Of a DNA stretch of 64,000 bases, positions 35,895 through 45,203 are shown piece after piece. The first letter of the stretch is position 1. The number at the start of each line of letters is the position of its first letter. The notes beneath the pieces are model-generated. The model searched no databases, was not told where the DNA came from, and saw nothing but the letters and a program-made list of their open reading frames with translations. The stretch covers positions 21,099 through 85,098 of the forward strand of contig NZ_JAUYTS010000232.1 of NCBI RefSeq assembly GCF_030695085.1. Reading direction: 5' to 3'. Made by a program: the position numbers and the translations under genes. This stretch comes from Falsiroseomonas sp. (GTDB lineage Bacteria > Pseudomonadota > Alphaproteobacteria > Acetobacterales > Acetobacteraceae).

Positions 35895-37334
35895 ATGTCC
35901 GATGTGGCCGTTTCGCCCGGACTGATCGACCGAGCGCTGCGGCGCGTGACCTCGCTCTGGCGCGACATCGCCTCCTCCGCCCCGGCGGGGGAGGAGGGCA
36001 TCGCGGCGCAGATGCGGGGCTGCCTGGATGCGCGGGGCGGCGAGGTTTCCGCCCGGTCGCGTGCCGCGCGGCTGGCGCAGAGCTACCTGGCCGGCGACCA
36101 TGCCGCGCGCGGCGAATTCCTGCGCGCGCTCGCCGGCTTCGATTCCGACCATGGCGCCGTCGCCAAGGCGTGGGAAGCGGTGGCCGCGGCCGCGGATGCG
36201 GAAGCCCGCGCCACCGCCAAGGCCCGCCTGCGCCGGGTGCTGGAGCCGCCGCGGCTGCGGCTGCTGACGCAGTTCACCACCCTGCCGGATGGCGTGAAGT
36301 TCCTGGTGGAGCTGCGCGCGGACCTGCTGGCACGGATGAAGGGCGATGCCATGCTGCAGGCGCTGGAGGCTGACCTCCGCGGCCTGCTGGCCAGCTGGTT
36401 CGATGTGGGTTTCCTCGAACTGCGCCGCATCGACTGGACCTCCCCGGCCGAATTGCTGGAGAAGCTGGTGGGGTATGAGGCGGTGCACCGCATCCGCACC
36501 TGGCGCGACCTGAAGAACCGCCTCGATTCCGACCGCCGCTGCTACGCCTTCTTCCACCCGCGCATGCCGGATGAGCCGCTGATCTTCGTCGAGGTGGCGC
36601 TGGTGCAGGGCATGGCGGCCAATGTGCAGGGCCTGCTGGATGAAAAGGCGCCGCTGCTGGATGCGCGGCAGGCCGATACCGCCGTGTTCTATTCCATCAA
36701 CAACTGCCAGCGCGGGCTGGATGGAATCTCCTTCGGCAACTTCCTGATCAAGCGGGTGGTGGATCTGCTCGGCGCCGAATTCGGCAAGCTGGAATGCTTC
36801 GCCACCCTGTCGCCGATCCCAGGCTTTCGCAGCTGGCTGGAGGCGAAGCTCGATGCGGATGATATCTCGCTGCTGACGGAGGATGAGGCCGCCACGCTGC
36901 GCGCCGCGGCGCCACCCGACCTCGCCATCGCCGCGCCGGATGCGGAGCCGGCGAGGGTGGTGGAGGAAACCGCGCCGCAGACGCTGCGCCGGCTGATCGC
37001 GCGGCGCGGCTGGGCGCGGGTGGAGGCCACCTCCAAATCGCTGGAGCCGATCCTGCTGCGCGCCTGCGCCCGCTATCTGCTGGCGGAATCCGGCCGCGAC
37101 GGCAAAAGGGCGCGTGACCCGGTGGCGCATTTCCATCTGTCCAACGGCGCCCGCGTCGAGCGACTGAACTGGCGCGGTGACATTTCGGAAAAGGGTTTCC
37201 GGGAATCCTGCGGGCTGATGGTCAATTACCGCTACGACCCCGCCAAGATCGAGGATTACCACGAGGCCTATGCCGGGGAAGGCAAGCGCGCCGCATCGCC
37301 AGCCGTGCGCAAGCTCGCCAAGGGTTTCGTCTGA
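35895..37334 (+). CDS. Malonyl-CoA decarboxylase
   Basis: A 479-residue malonyl-CoA decarboxylase, which converts malonyl-CoA to acetyl-CoA and CO2. The C-terminal GNAT-like catalytic domain contains SINNCQRGLDGISFGNFLIK (the catalytic-serine region) and AHFHLSNGARVERLNW with the catalytic histidine. The N-terminal half is the helical oligomerisation domain. AAAGGA 6 bases before ATG 35895 decides the start over ATG 35877. Rhizobial MatA is the closest family type I know, but no matB or matC is here, so the usual malonate operon is absent. Confidence 0.93.
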   Translation: MSDVAVSPGLIDRALRRVTSLWRDIASSAPAGEEGIAAQMRGCLDARGGEVSARSRAARLAQSYLAGDHAARGEFLRALAGFDSDHGAVAKAWEAVAAAADAEARATAKARLRRVLEPPRLRLLTQFTTLPDGVKFLVELRADLLARMKGDAMLQALEADLRGLLASWFDVGFLELRRIDWTSPAELLEKLVGYEAVHRIRTWRDLKNRLDSDRRCYAFFHPRMPDEPLIFVEVALVQGMAANVQGLLDEKAPLLDARQADTAVFYSINNCQRGLDGISFGNFLIKRVVDLLGAEFGKLECFATLSPIPGFRSWLEAKLDADDISLLTEDEAATLRAAAPPDLAIAAPDAEPARVVEETAPQTLRRLIARRGWARVEATSKSLEPILLRACARYLLAESGRDGKRARDPVAHFHLSNGARVERLNWRGDISEKGFRESCGLMVNYRYDPAKIEDYHEAYAGEGKRAASPAVRKLAKGFV

Positions 37335-37415
37335 GCCCGGCGCGGCTGAACCCGGCTTGAGCCGCCCGCCTTCGCCTGCAAGGATCGCGGCAGGGCGGGG
37401 GCGGGGACAAGCGGT

Positions 37416-38606
37416 TTGAACATTCTGGGCGTGCCTGATTTCCGGCGCATCCTGCTTGTCGGGCTGCTGGTCTCGGTCGCGCGCTGGCTCGAGATGCTGG
37501 TGATCGGCGTGGTGGTCTGGCAGCAGACGCAATCCGCCTTCCTGGTCGCCATGATGACGCTGTTGCGGCTGCTGCCGATGGGGTTGTTCGGCGCCTTCCT
37601 CGGCGTGGCGGCGGACCGGGTGCAGCGGCGTTCCGCGCTGATCCTGATGCTGGTGGTGCAGGGCCTGGTGGCGGCGGTGCTGGCCCTTCTGGCGCTGGGC
37701 GGCAGCCTGGCCGTGTGGCAGCTGGGCGTTGCCAGCTTCATCGGCGGCATGGTCTGGGCCGCGGACAACCCGGTGCGGCGCATGATGCTGGGGGAGGTGG
37801 TGGGCGCCAGCCGCATGGCGCGCGCCGTCTCGCTGGATGTCGTGGCGAACAATGCCAGCCGCATCGCCGGGCCGGCACTGGGCGGCACCATCCTGGCCGC
37901 CGCCGGGCTGGGGCCGGCCTTCCTGCTGTGCGTGGCGCTGTATGCGCTGGCGGTGCTGGCGGCGCTGTGCCTCACGCATCGCAGCACGCTGGCGCCGCGG
38001 CCCGGTGGCGTCATGCGGGACATGCGCGAGAGCTTCGGCCTGGTGCTGCGGATTCCTGGCATGGCGGGGGTGATGATCGTCACGCTGATCTTCAACCTCT
38101 TCGCCTGGCCGGTTTCCTCCATGATCCCGGTGATCGGGCAGGACCAGCTGCGGCTTGGCGCGGATGGCGTGGGCCTGCTGGCGGGGATGGACGGGCTGGG
38201 CGCCCTGCTGGGTGCCGCGCTGCTGGTGCCGCTGGTGCGGCCGGCCTGGTATCGCGCCATCTATGTCGGCGGCACCGCGCTGTATTGCGGCATGTTCGTG
38301 GTCTTCGCCACCACCACCTCGGTGGTGCCGGCGGCGCTGGCGCTGCTGCTGGTGGGGGTGGGCAACGCCGCCTTCGCGGCGATGCAGGCAACGCTGGTCT
38401 ACACCACCGCACCGCCCGAGCTGCGGTCCCGTGCGCTCGGTGTGCTGTCGGCCTGCATCGGGCTGGGACTGGTTGGCTTCCTGCATCTGGGCGTGATGGC
38501 CCATTGGCTCGGCGCGCCGCGCGCGACCATCGTGATTGGCCTGGAGGGGTTGGCCGCGCTGGTGCTGACGCGGCGCTGGTGGCGTGCACAAATCTCAAAA
38601 ACGTGA
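37416..38606 (+). CDS. MFS transporter
   Basis: A 396-residue major facilitator with twelve predicted membrane helices in two halves. The loop between helices 2 and 3 reads FLGVAADRVQRRSAL, the MFS signature (G-x-x-x-D-R). The set resembles the enterobactin-exporter/drug-efflux MFS-3 group. Start codon is TTG 37416, preceded by a GGGGCGGGGA-type ribosome site; no ATG is available before the first helix. The substrate cannot be told; an efflux role is the usual assumption. Confidence 0.85.
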   Translation: MNILGVPDFRRILLVGLLVSVARWLEMLVIGVVVWQQTQSAFLVAMMTLLRLLPMGLFGAFLGVAADRVQRRSALILMLVVQGLVAAVLALLALGGSLAVWQLGVASFIGGMVWAADNPVRRMMLGEVVGASRMARAVSLDVVANNASRIAGPALGGTILAAAGLGPAFLLCVALYALAVLAALCLTHRSTLAPRPGGVMRDMRESFGLVLRIPGMAGVMIVTLIFNLFAWPVSSMIPVIGQDQLRLGADGVGLLAGMDGLGALLGAALLVPLVRPAWYRAIYVGGTALYCGMFVVFATTTSVVPAALALLLVGVGNAAFAAMQATLVYTTAPPELRSRALGVLSACIGLGLVGFLHLGVMAHWLGAPRATIVIGLEGLAALVLTRRWWRAQISKT

Positions 38607-38763
38607 GGTCACCCTCCGTGGTGGAGACGGATGCAGGGCGACAATCGGGGTCGATGCTGCTATCGAACGTGCGCAGCGGCCCTGCATTCCAGAGCCAGCG
38701 GTGGCGGCTTCGCTTGCCCCTCCGCCATCATGCCGCCCCGTCCCGCCGAAGCGTAAGGACAAT

Positions 38764-41700
38764 ATGACAAACCCCGTGGCGCGGTTCCCCATCGTTGGCA
38801 TCGGCGCCTCGGCCGGAGGGGTGGAGGCGCTGCGACAATTGTTCCGCGCCCTGCGGCCGCCGCTGTCGATGGCCTTCGTCGTGGTGACGCATCTGGCGCG
38901 CGGTCATCTCAGTTCGCTGCCGCAAATCCTGAAGGATTGCATCGCGCTGCAGATCCTGGTGGCCGAGGACGGCCAGCAGGTGATGCCCGGCCATGCCTAT
39001 GTCCTGCAGCAGAGCGCCATCATCACCATCCGTTCTGGCCGCATCGTGCTGCGCCCGCAGCCCAGCGGCAGCCGCGAACGCCACCCGATCGACGTCTTCC
39101 TGGCCTCCCTGGCGGAAGACCAGCAGGATTGCGCCATCGGCATCGTGCTGTCCGGCAGTGGCAGCGACGGCACGCTGGGGCTCAAGGCCATCAAGGCCGC
39201 CGGCGGCCTGACCATGGCGCAGGGCAGCAACGGCACCACCCCGCAATTCGGCGACATGCCGCACAGCGCCATCGCCGCCGATGTGGTGGATCTGGTGGTG
39301 CCATCCGAGCAGATCGCCGCAAGGCTGGCCGAGCTGTCGGTGACCTTTGCCGAACCGGCCTTCGAAAGACTGGGCAGCGAAGCCACCGCCGCGGCGCATG
39401 CGGCCATCGCCGGGATCCTGCAGGCCGTCGTCGGGCATGATTTCTCCGGCTACAAGGACCGCACCTTCTTCCGCCGCGTGCAGCGCCGCATCAATGTTCT
39501 GCGGCTGCGGGGCATCGAGGCCTATATCGCCCGGCTGCGGGCGGATGCCGAGGAAGCGCGGGCGCTGTTCGATGACCTGCTGATCGGCGTCACCAGCTTC
39601 TTCCGCGATGCGGATGCCTTCGCCGCCCTCGGCGAACGCGTCATTCCCCGGCTGTTCGAGGGCCGCGGGCCGGAGGAGGTGGTGCGCATCTGGGTCCCTG
39701 GCTGCGCCACGGGGGAGGAAGCCTATTCCCTGGCCATCCTGCTGCGGGAGCAGATGGAGGCGCATCCCGGTGGCGCGCGAGCGCAGATCTTCGCCACGGA
39801 TATCGATGAGGCAGCACTCGCCGTGGCGCGGCGTGGCCGCTACCCAGGCGCGCTGCTGGCCGGCATGTCGCCGGAACGTCTGGCGCGGTATTTCTCCCTG
39901 GATGCGGCGAGCTACGCGGTGGCCAAGCCGCTGCGCGACCTCGTTGTCTTCTCACCGCACAGCCTGATCAACGACCCGCCGTTTTCCCGCATCGATCTCG
40001 TCTCCTGCCGCAACCTGCTGATCTATATGGGCGCGGGCTTGCAGGACCAGGTGATCCCGCTGTTCCACTACGCACTGCGGCCGGGCGGCTTCCTGTTCCT
40101 CGGCATCGCCGAGACCATCCTGCGCCATGCGGAACTGTTCATTCCGGAGGATAAGACGCACCGCATCTACCGGCGACGGGACGATGTCGTCGTGGAGGGC
40201 CCGGCGGCGCGACTGCTGGAAAACCCGCTGAGCACCAACCGCATCTGGCCATCCCGCGCCTTGCTGCGCCCGCCGCTGCCGCCGCGCCGGGTGGAGTTGC
40301 GGCAATCGGTCGAGGCGCTGGTGCTGGACCGTTTCGCGCCGGCCCATGTGGTGGTGAACCGCGATGGCGACGTGCTGCATCAATCGGCTCATCTCGGCCG
40401 CTATCTGGAACCCGCCATTGGCCGGCCGACCCGCCAGCTGATTGCCATGGCGCGCCCGGGCCTGCGCTTCGCGCTGCGCGCCGCAATGCGGGAGGTGCTG
40501 GAGACGCAGGAAACGGTGGTGCGCCCGACCGTCGAGATCGAGGAGGGCGATCGCCGCACCAACGTCGCCCTGACCATCACGCCGATGGGCGGGCGAGACG
40601 TCGCGGAGCAGCAATTCCTGGTGGTCTTCGCCGACCTGCCCAGCGCCGCGCCGCCCGCCACGCCGCTGGATGCGGCCGGGCAGGGCCATGTGCATCTGCT
40701 GGAGCGCGAACTGCGCGACACGCGGGAGAAGCTGCTGACGACCAGCGAGGAATATGAGACCGCCACGGAAGAACTCACCTCGGCGAATGAGGAGCTGGTC
40801 TCGGTCAATGAGGAGTTGCAATCCACCAACGAGGAGTTGGAAACCTCGAAGGAGGAACTGCAATCGGTCAATGAGGAGCTGCGCGCGGCCAATCAGGAGC
40901 TTTCGTCCAAGATCAACGAGCTGGACCGGGTGAACGCCGATCTGCGCAACCTGTTCGACAGCACGCAGATCGCCACCCTGTTCCTCGACCGACACCTGGT
41001 GATCCGCAGCTTCACCCCGGCGGTGACCAGCATCTTCAACCTTGTCGCCAGCGATCGCGGCCGCCCGGTGACGGATTTCGCCGGGCAACTCGACCATGTG
41101 GACCTGCGGCGGGAAGTGCGCCGCGTGCTGGAGGAGCGCGAGGCGGTGGAACGCCGCGTCACCGCGCGTGACGGCCAAGTGCATTACCTGATGCGCCTGC
41201 TGCCCTATCGCACCGCGGAGGGTGAGGTGGATGGCGTGGTGCTGACCTTCTTCGACGTCACCAAGGTGGTGGAGGGCGAGATCCTCAGAACGCTGGTGGA
41301 TGAGCTCAACCACCGTGTCCGCAACATGCTTCAGGTGGTGCAGGCGGTTGCCACCAGCACCCTGCGCCATGCCGGGTCGCTGGAGGACTTCTCGGCCGCC
41401 TTCGCAGGCCGCATCAAGGCGCTGGCCCAGGCGCATGAACTGATCGGCGAACAGGGCTGGACCTCAGTCGACCTGGAGGCCCTGGTCGCCAAGGAACTGG
41501 CGCCACTGACGGACCGGCCAGGCCGTATCGCCTTTGGCGGTGCCGCCGTGCCGTTGCGGCCGAAGGTGGCGCTGGGCCTCGGCATGGTGCTGCATGAACT
41601 GGCGACCAACGCCACCAAGCACGGGGCGCTTTCGGTCCCGAATGGCCGGCTGCGGATCGATTGGTCCGTACAGGGGAAGGATGCGGCGGCGCGGCTGCAC

Positions 41701-41967
41701 ATCACCTGGCTGGAACAGGGTGGACCGCCGCCGGTGGAGGGCCCTCAGCGTCGCGGTTTCGGCACGGAACTGGTGCGTCGGCTGCTGAAGCACGACCTCG
41801 GCGGCACCATGGCTTTGCAGCAGGTGGCGGAGGATCGCACGGTCAGGCTCGACCTGCCGCTGCGCGGCTTGCCGGTGCCGCAGCCGCCTTTTTCGAACAT
41901 TGCCGCCGCCGTGGCACCAGCCGAAGCCTCAACCGAGAGCCCGCCGGCCAACAGCCAGACACACTGA
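38764..41967 (+). CDS. CheB-CheR-PAS-HWE histidine kinase fusion
   Basis: A 1,067-residue cytoplasmic signalling fusion. Residues 7-190 are a CheB methylesterase with its Ser (GASAGGVEA), His (VVTHLARGH) and Asp (GSGSDGTLGL) triad. Residues about 205-470 are a CheR methyltransferase with the SAM motif GCATGEEAYSLA and ATDIDEAAL. A coiled coil (about 655-720, repeating NEEL) leads to a PAS domain (about 725-840) and an HWE/HisKA_2 kinase with phospho-histidine in DELNHRVRNML near 850, ending in an HATPase. ATG 38764 has AAGGA five bases upstream. No che operon is near; the signal and target are unknown. Confidence 0.93.
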   Translation: MTNPVARFPIVGIGASAGGVEALRQLFRALRPPLSMAFVVVTHLARGHLSSLPQILKDCIALQILVAEDGQQVMPGHAYVLQQSAIITIRSGRIVLRPQPSGSRERHPIDVFLASLAEDQQDCAIGIVLSGSGSDGTLGLKAIKAAGGLTMAQGSNGTTPQFGDMPHSAIAADVVDLVVPSEQIAARLAELSVTFAEPAFERLGSEATAAAHAAIAGILQAVVGHDFSGYKDRTFFRRVQRRINVLRLRGIEAYIARLRADAEEARALFDDLLIGVTSFFRDADAFAALGERVIPRLFEGRGPEEVVRIWVPGCATGEEAYSLAILLREQMEAHPGGARAQIFATDIDEAALAVARRGRYPGALLAGMSPERLARYFSLDAASYAVAKPLRDLVVFSPHSLINDPPFSRIDLVSCRNLLIYMGAGLQDQVIPLFHYALRPGGFLFLGIAETILRHAELFIPEDKTHRIYRRRDDVVVEGPAARLLENPLSTNRIWPSRALLRPPLPPRRVELRQSVEALVLDRFAPAHVVVNRDGDVLHQSAHLGRYLEPAIGRPTRQLIAMARPGLRFALRAAMREVLETQETVVRPTVEIEEGDRRTNVALTITPMGGRDVAEQQFLVVFADLPSAAPPATPLDAAGQGHVHLLERELRDTREKLLTTSEEYETATEELTSANEELVSVNEELQSTNEELETSKEELQSVNEELRAANQELSSKINELDRVNADLRNLFDSTQIATLFLDRHLVIRSFTPAVTSIFNLVASDRGRPVTDFAGQLDHVDLRREVRRVLEEREAVERRVTARDGQVHYLMRLLPYRTAEGEVDGVVLTFFDVTKVVEGEILRTLVDELNHRVRNMLQVVQAVATSTLRHAGSLEDFSAAFAGRIKALAQAHELIGEQGWTSVDLEALVAKELAPLTDRPGRIAFGGAAVPLRPKVALGLGMVLHELATNATKHGALSVPNGRLRIDWSVQGKDAAARLHITWLEQGGPPPVEGPQRRGFGTELVRRLLKHDLGGTMALQQVAEDRTVRLDLPLRGLPVPQPPFSNIAAAVAPAEASTESPPANSQTH

Positions 41968-41988
41968 TCCGCGAAGCGCCTCCGCGGT

Positions 41989-43035
41989 TCAGGCCAGGGC
42001 GAAGCGCACCGTGATGCGGGACCCCGGCCCGCTGGCGAATTCCACCAGCCCACCGATCGTGGCCGCCATCGCCTGCACGATGCGCCCGCCGAGGCCGGTG
42101 CCGGCGGGCAGGGCGGCGCCGGCCCCGCCAATGCCGTCATCCTCCACCCGCAACACGCCGTCCGTTCCCTCAAGCGCCAGCGTCACCCGGATCGGCCCGC
42201 CCTGCGGCATGCCGGGATAGGCGTATTTCAGCGCATTGGTCACCAGTTCGGACAGGATGACGCCCAGCGAAACGGCACGGTCCGGCGGAACTTCCAGCGG
42301 TGCGCCGGTGAAGGCGATGCACGCCGTCTCCACGCTGCGGCCAATCTCCTCCAGCAGCCCGCCCAGATAGTCGTTCAGCGCGACGGAGCGCACATCGGCG
42401 GAGGTGTAGAGCCGCCGGTGCACCTGCGCGACGGCGGCGATGCGGTGGCGTACCGCCGCCAGCGCGGCCCGCGCCGCCGGGTCGCTGACCGCGCCTTCCT
42501 GCAGCCGGGTCAGGCTGGCGATGATCTGCAGGCTGTTGGCGACGCGGTGGTTCACCTCCTGCAACAGCAGGGCGCGGCTGGCGGCCAGTTCCTCAGCCCG
42601 GTCCAGCGCGGAGCGTACCTTGGCTTCCGTCTCCGCCTGCTGGCGGCGCATCGTGGCACGGTCCACCGCACCCTCGATGGCGCGATGCAGCAGCAGCAGG
42701 AAGCTCTCGCCTGGGGTCTTCACCACGAAATCCTCGGCCCCCGCGCGCAGCGCCGCCACGGCGACGCGCGTTTCATCCGCGCCGGTGACGAAGATGACAG
42801 GGGCCGGATCAGGCAGTGCGTGCAGGGCGGCCAGCGTCTCCAGCCCATCCGCGCCGGGCATGTAGTGGTCCAGGCAGATCGCGGCGAAATTCTCCTCCCG
42901 CGCGCGGGCCACGCCCTGGTCGCCATCATGGGCTGTGACGACCTGATGCCCGAAGCGGCCAAGCGCGCGCTGGACCAGGCGGCACAGCGCCTGGTCGTCG
43001 TCGATGTAGAGGATGCGGAGGGCCGGCTGGGTCAT
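41989..43035 (-). CDS. Receiver-HisKA_2 hybrid (response regulator with HWE-like kinase domain)
   Basis: A 348-residue protein. Residues 5-120 are a receiver domain with acidic pocket YIDDD and phospho-acceptor Asp in CLDHYMPG; the lysine in DFVVKTPG is present. A linker of about 50 residues leads to a HisKA_2 dimerisation domain (LLLQEVNHRVANSLQ, His about residue 192) and an HATPase with VTNALKYAYP and DDGIGG. It accepts phosphate and may transfer it to another receiver. ATG 43035 overlaps the upstream response regulator stop by four bases. Confidence 0.92.
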   Translation of the reverse strand: MTQPALRILYIDDDQALCRLVQRALGRFGHQVVTAHDGDQGVARAREENFAAICLDHYMPGADGLETLAALHALPDPAPVIFVTGADETRVAVAALRAGAEDFVVKTPGESFLLLLHRAIEGAVDRATMRRQQAETEAKVRSALDRAEELAASRALLLQEVNHRVANSLQIIASLTRLQEGAVSDPAARAALAAVRHRIAAVAQVHRRLYTSADVRSVALNDYLGGLLEEIGRSVETACIAFTGAPLEVPPDRAVSLGVILSELVTNALKYAYPGMPQGGPIRVTLALEGTDGVLRVEDDGIGGAGAALPAGTGLGGRIVQAMAATIGGLVEFASGPGSRITVRFALA

Positions 43036-43469
43036 GGGGCTGTTGGCGGCACCTGGATCACGGCAAGGAACAGTCCGAGCTGGCGGACCGCCTGGGCGAA
43101 GGTTTCGTAATTCACCGGCTTGGTGATGTAGACGCTGCAACCGAGTTCATAGCAGCGCCTGATCTCCCGGTCGTCATCCGTTGTCGTCAGCACGATCACG
43201 GGTGCGAGGCGCAATTCGGCATCCGCCTTGAGACGCGCGAGAATATCGATGCCGCTCATATCCGGCAGGTTGAGATCGAGCAGCACCAGCACCGGCGCAC
43301 CGGCCTGGCGCTGCGGCCCGAACAGATGCTCCACCGCCGCGGTGCCGGAGGCGAGATGCAGCACGTCGTTGTAGACGCCGGCGCGCTTCAGGTTCTTCTC
43401 GATGAGACGGGCATGCCCCTCATCATCCTCGATCATGACGATACTGACGGCTTGGGCGGAGACGTTCAT
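43032..43469 (-). CDS. CheY-like single-domain response regulator (Rcp1 type)
   Basis: A 145-residue receiver domain protein. Acidic residues VMIEDDEGHARL, phospho-acceptor Asp in LLDLNLPDMSG and lysine in VYITKPVN are in place. The insertion between the first helix and strand (RAGVYNDVLHLASGTAAVEHL) is the Rcp1 pattern found with bacteriophytochromes. No output domain is attached, so it probably relays phosphate between the CHASE3 kinase upstream and the receiver-kinase downstream. It overlaps both neighbours by four bases. Confidence 0.92.
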   Translation of the reverse strand: MNVSAQAVSIVMIEDDEGHARLIEKNLKRAGVYNDVLHLASGTAAVEHLFGPQRQAGAPVLVLLDLNLPDMSGIDILARLKADAELRLAPVIVLTTTDDDREIRRCYELGCSVYITKPVNYETFAQAVRQLGLFLAVIQVPPTAP

Positions 43470-44980
43470 GCGGGCTGGTCCTCCAGTGTGTTGGCCGTGT
43501 CGGTGTCGGGCGCGGGCAGCACATCCGGCAGCAGCAGGGTGAAGACGGAACCTTCGCCGAGCCGGGACGCCAGGCGGATATCGCCGCCCATGCGGCGGGC
43601 CAGGGCGCGGACATGGGCGAGGCCGATGCCCTCTCCGGGCTTGTCCTGCGGGCCGGACCGGCGGAACAGTTCGAACACGCGGCTATGGTCGCGCTGGGCG
43701 ATGCCGCGGCCATTATCCACCACATCCACCGCATGCAGCCCGGCCTCGCGCCGGGCGCGCACCAGGATGCGGCCGGGGCGGGCGGGGTCGAGGTATTTCA
43801 CGGCATTGTCCAGCAGATTGCCGAGGATCTGTTCCAGCGCCAGCCGGTCCGTCCGCAGGGTGGGGAAGGGCGCCTGCAGCCGCAGCTCCGCGCCAGCCGC
43901 ATCCAGCTGGTGGTGCAGGCTGTTCGACAGCCCCTCCAGCAGCGCCTGCACCGCCACCGGCTCCGCCGTCAGCCGCCGGCGGCCTTCACGCGACAGCGCG
44001 AGGATGGCGCCGATCAGCCGGTCCATGCGGTTGGTCGAGGAGCGGATGAAGCCAATTGCCTCCGGGATGTCCTCGCCCACCGCATCGCGCACCTCCTGCG
44101 TCACCAGGGCGGGGGCCTCGGCCTCGGCGCGTTCCATCAGGCCGCGCACGGCGACGATCGCGGTCTCCAGCTCCTGCGTGAAGCCCATGACATTGACCAG
44201 CGGCGCGCGCAGATCGTGGGAGACGATGTAGGCGAAGCGCTGGATTTCCTCATTCGCCGCCATCAGCGAACCGGTGCGCGTGGCAACCCGCTGTTCCAGG
44301 CCCGCATTGGCGTGTTGCAGCGCGGCCTGTGCCGCCTCCAGGTCGCGCGTGTAGCTGCGGGCCGCGCGCAGCGTGCCGAAGCTGACCAGCGCGATCACCA
44401 GCAGGCCAAGAAGCGCGCCGGACAGCAGCAACTGCCCGGACCTTTCCAGTGATGCGCTGCGTTGCTGCTGCCGGGCGCTGGTGCGTTGTTCCACACCGTC
44501 GATCTGGGCCCGCACCTGGTCCATCAGCAGCTTGCCGCGCCCGCCACGGACGAGCGCGATCGCCGCCTGGATGTCGCCGGCCTCGACAAGGGCGATGCCC
44601 TGTTCCAGCTCGGCCAGCTTCGTCTCGACGGCGGCACGAAGTTGGGGCTGGGCCTCGATCAAGCCGCCATCGGCCGCCACTTGTGCGGCCAGCCTTTCAA
44701 GCTCCTGCGGCAACTGGGCCTGCGCGGAACGATAGGGCGCGAGATAGGCAGGTTCGCGCGTCAGCAGGTAGCCACGCTGGCCGGTCACCGCATCCTGCAG
44801 CGAGGCCATGACCTCCGCGTTCGAGACGCGGATCTGCTGCGTGGCGACGACGGCGTTGGCGTAGCTGCGGGTTTCCTGGACCAGCCAGACGAGACCCACG
44901 CCGAGCGCGAGGAGAATGACAAACCCAAGCGCCGTAAGGCCGAGGGTGATGCGGCCGAAGGCTGCCTGCGTCCAGGTCAT
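43466..44980 (-). CDS. CHASE3-domain sensor histidine kinase
   Basis: A 504-residue membrane kinase. A first helix (about 13-34) leads to a CHASE3 sensor domain (about 40-175, containing MASLQDAVTGQRGYLLT), then a second helix (LLLSGALLGLLVIALVSF). The cytoplasmic part has a coiled coil, a HisKA H box VSHDLRAPL near residue 258, and an HATPase with LLDNAVKYL and DNGRGIA. Output is likely to the Rcp-type regulator whose start overlaps by four bases. The ligand is unknown. It is the first gene of the three-gene signalling operon, 223 bases from a divergent gene. Confidence 0.93.
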   Translation of the reverse strand: MTWTQAAFGRITLGLTALGFVILLALGVGLVWLVQETRSYANAVVATQQIRVSNAEVMASLQDAVTGQRGYLLTREPAYLAPYRSAQAQLPQELERLAAQVAADGGLIEAQPQLRAAVETKLAELEQGIALVEAGDIQAAIALVRGGRGKLLMDQVRAQIDGVEQRTSARQQQRSASLERSGQLLLSGALLGLLVIALVSFGTLRAARSYTRDLEAAQAALQHANAGLEQRVATRTGSLMAANEEIQRFAYIVSHDLRAPLVNVMGFTQELETAIVAVRGLMERAEAEAPALVTQEVRDAVGEDIPEAIGFIRSSTNRMDRLIGAILALSREGRRRLTAEPVAVQALLEGLSNSLHHQLDAAGAELRLQAPFPTLRTDRLALEQILGNLLDNAVKYLDPARPGRILVRARREAGLHAVDVVDNGRGIAQRDHSRVFELFRRSGPQDKPGEGIGLAHVRALARRMGGDIRLASRLGEGSVFTLLLPDVLPAPDTDTANTLEDQPA

Positions 44981-45203
44981 GGATCCGTTTCGGTTTCAGT
45001 GCGACGGGCGGCCAAGCGACCGCATCGCCCCATCGCCGGGGGCGGCTTGCGGCACAAGAGCGCGCGGACGACCGTTCTGTTCCCGTCTTTCACCTTTTCG
45101 TGTTGCGCCTGGCCCGGCGGCGGTCGCCCGATCGGTATGCCGGACCGCCTTCGCGTCGCGGCCGCCACGTCCTATCCTGCCGGTAAATGTCCAGGAGGCG
45201 CAG

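Noticed and set aside
34308..38591. A 1,427-codon open frame on the minus strand, antisense to nnr, malonyl-CoA decarboxylase and the MFS gene
   Set aside because: It is a shadow of GC-rich sense genes: low-complexity His/Gln/Arg composition, no domain, and the sense strand holds recognised proteins.
45059..45083. EcfG-type general stress promoter upstream of the CHASE3 kinase
   Set aside because: On the minus strand GGAAC is followed after 16 bases by CGCT, only three of four matches to CGTT; too weak.
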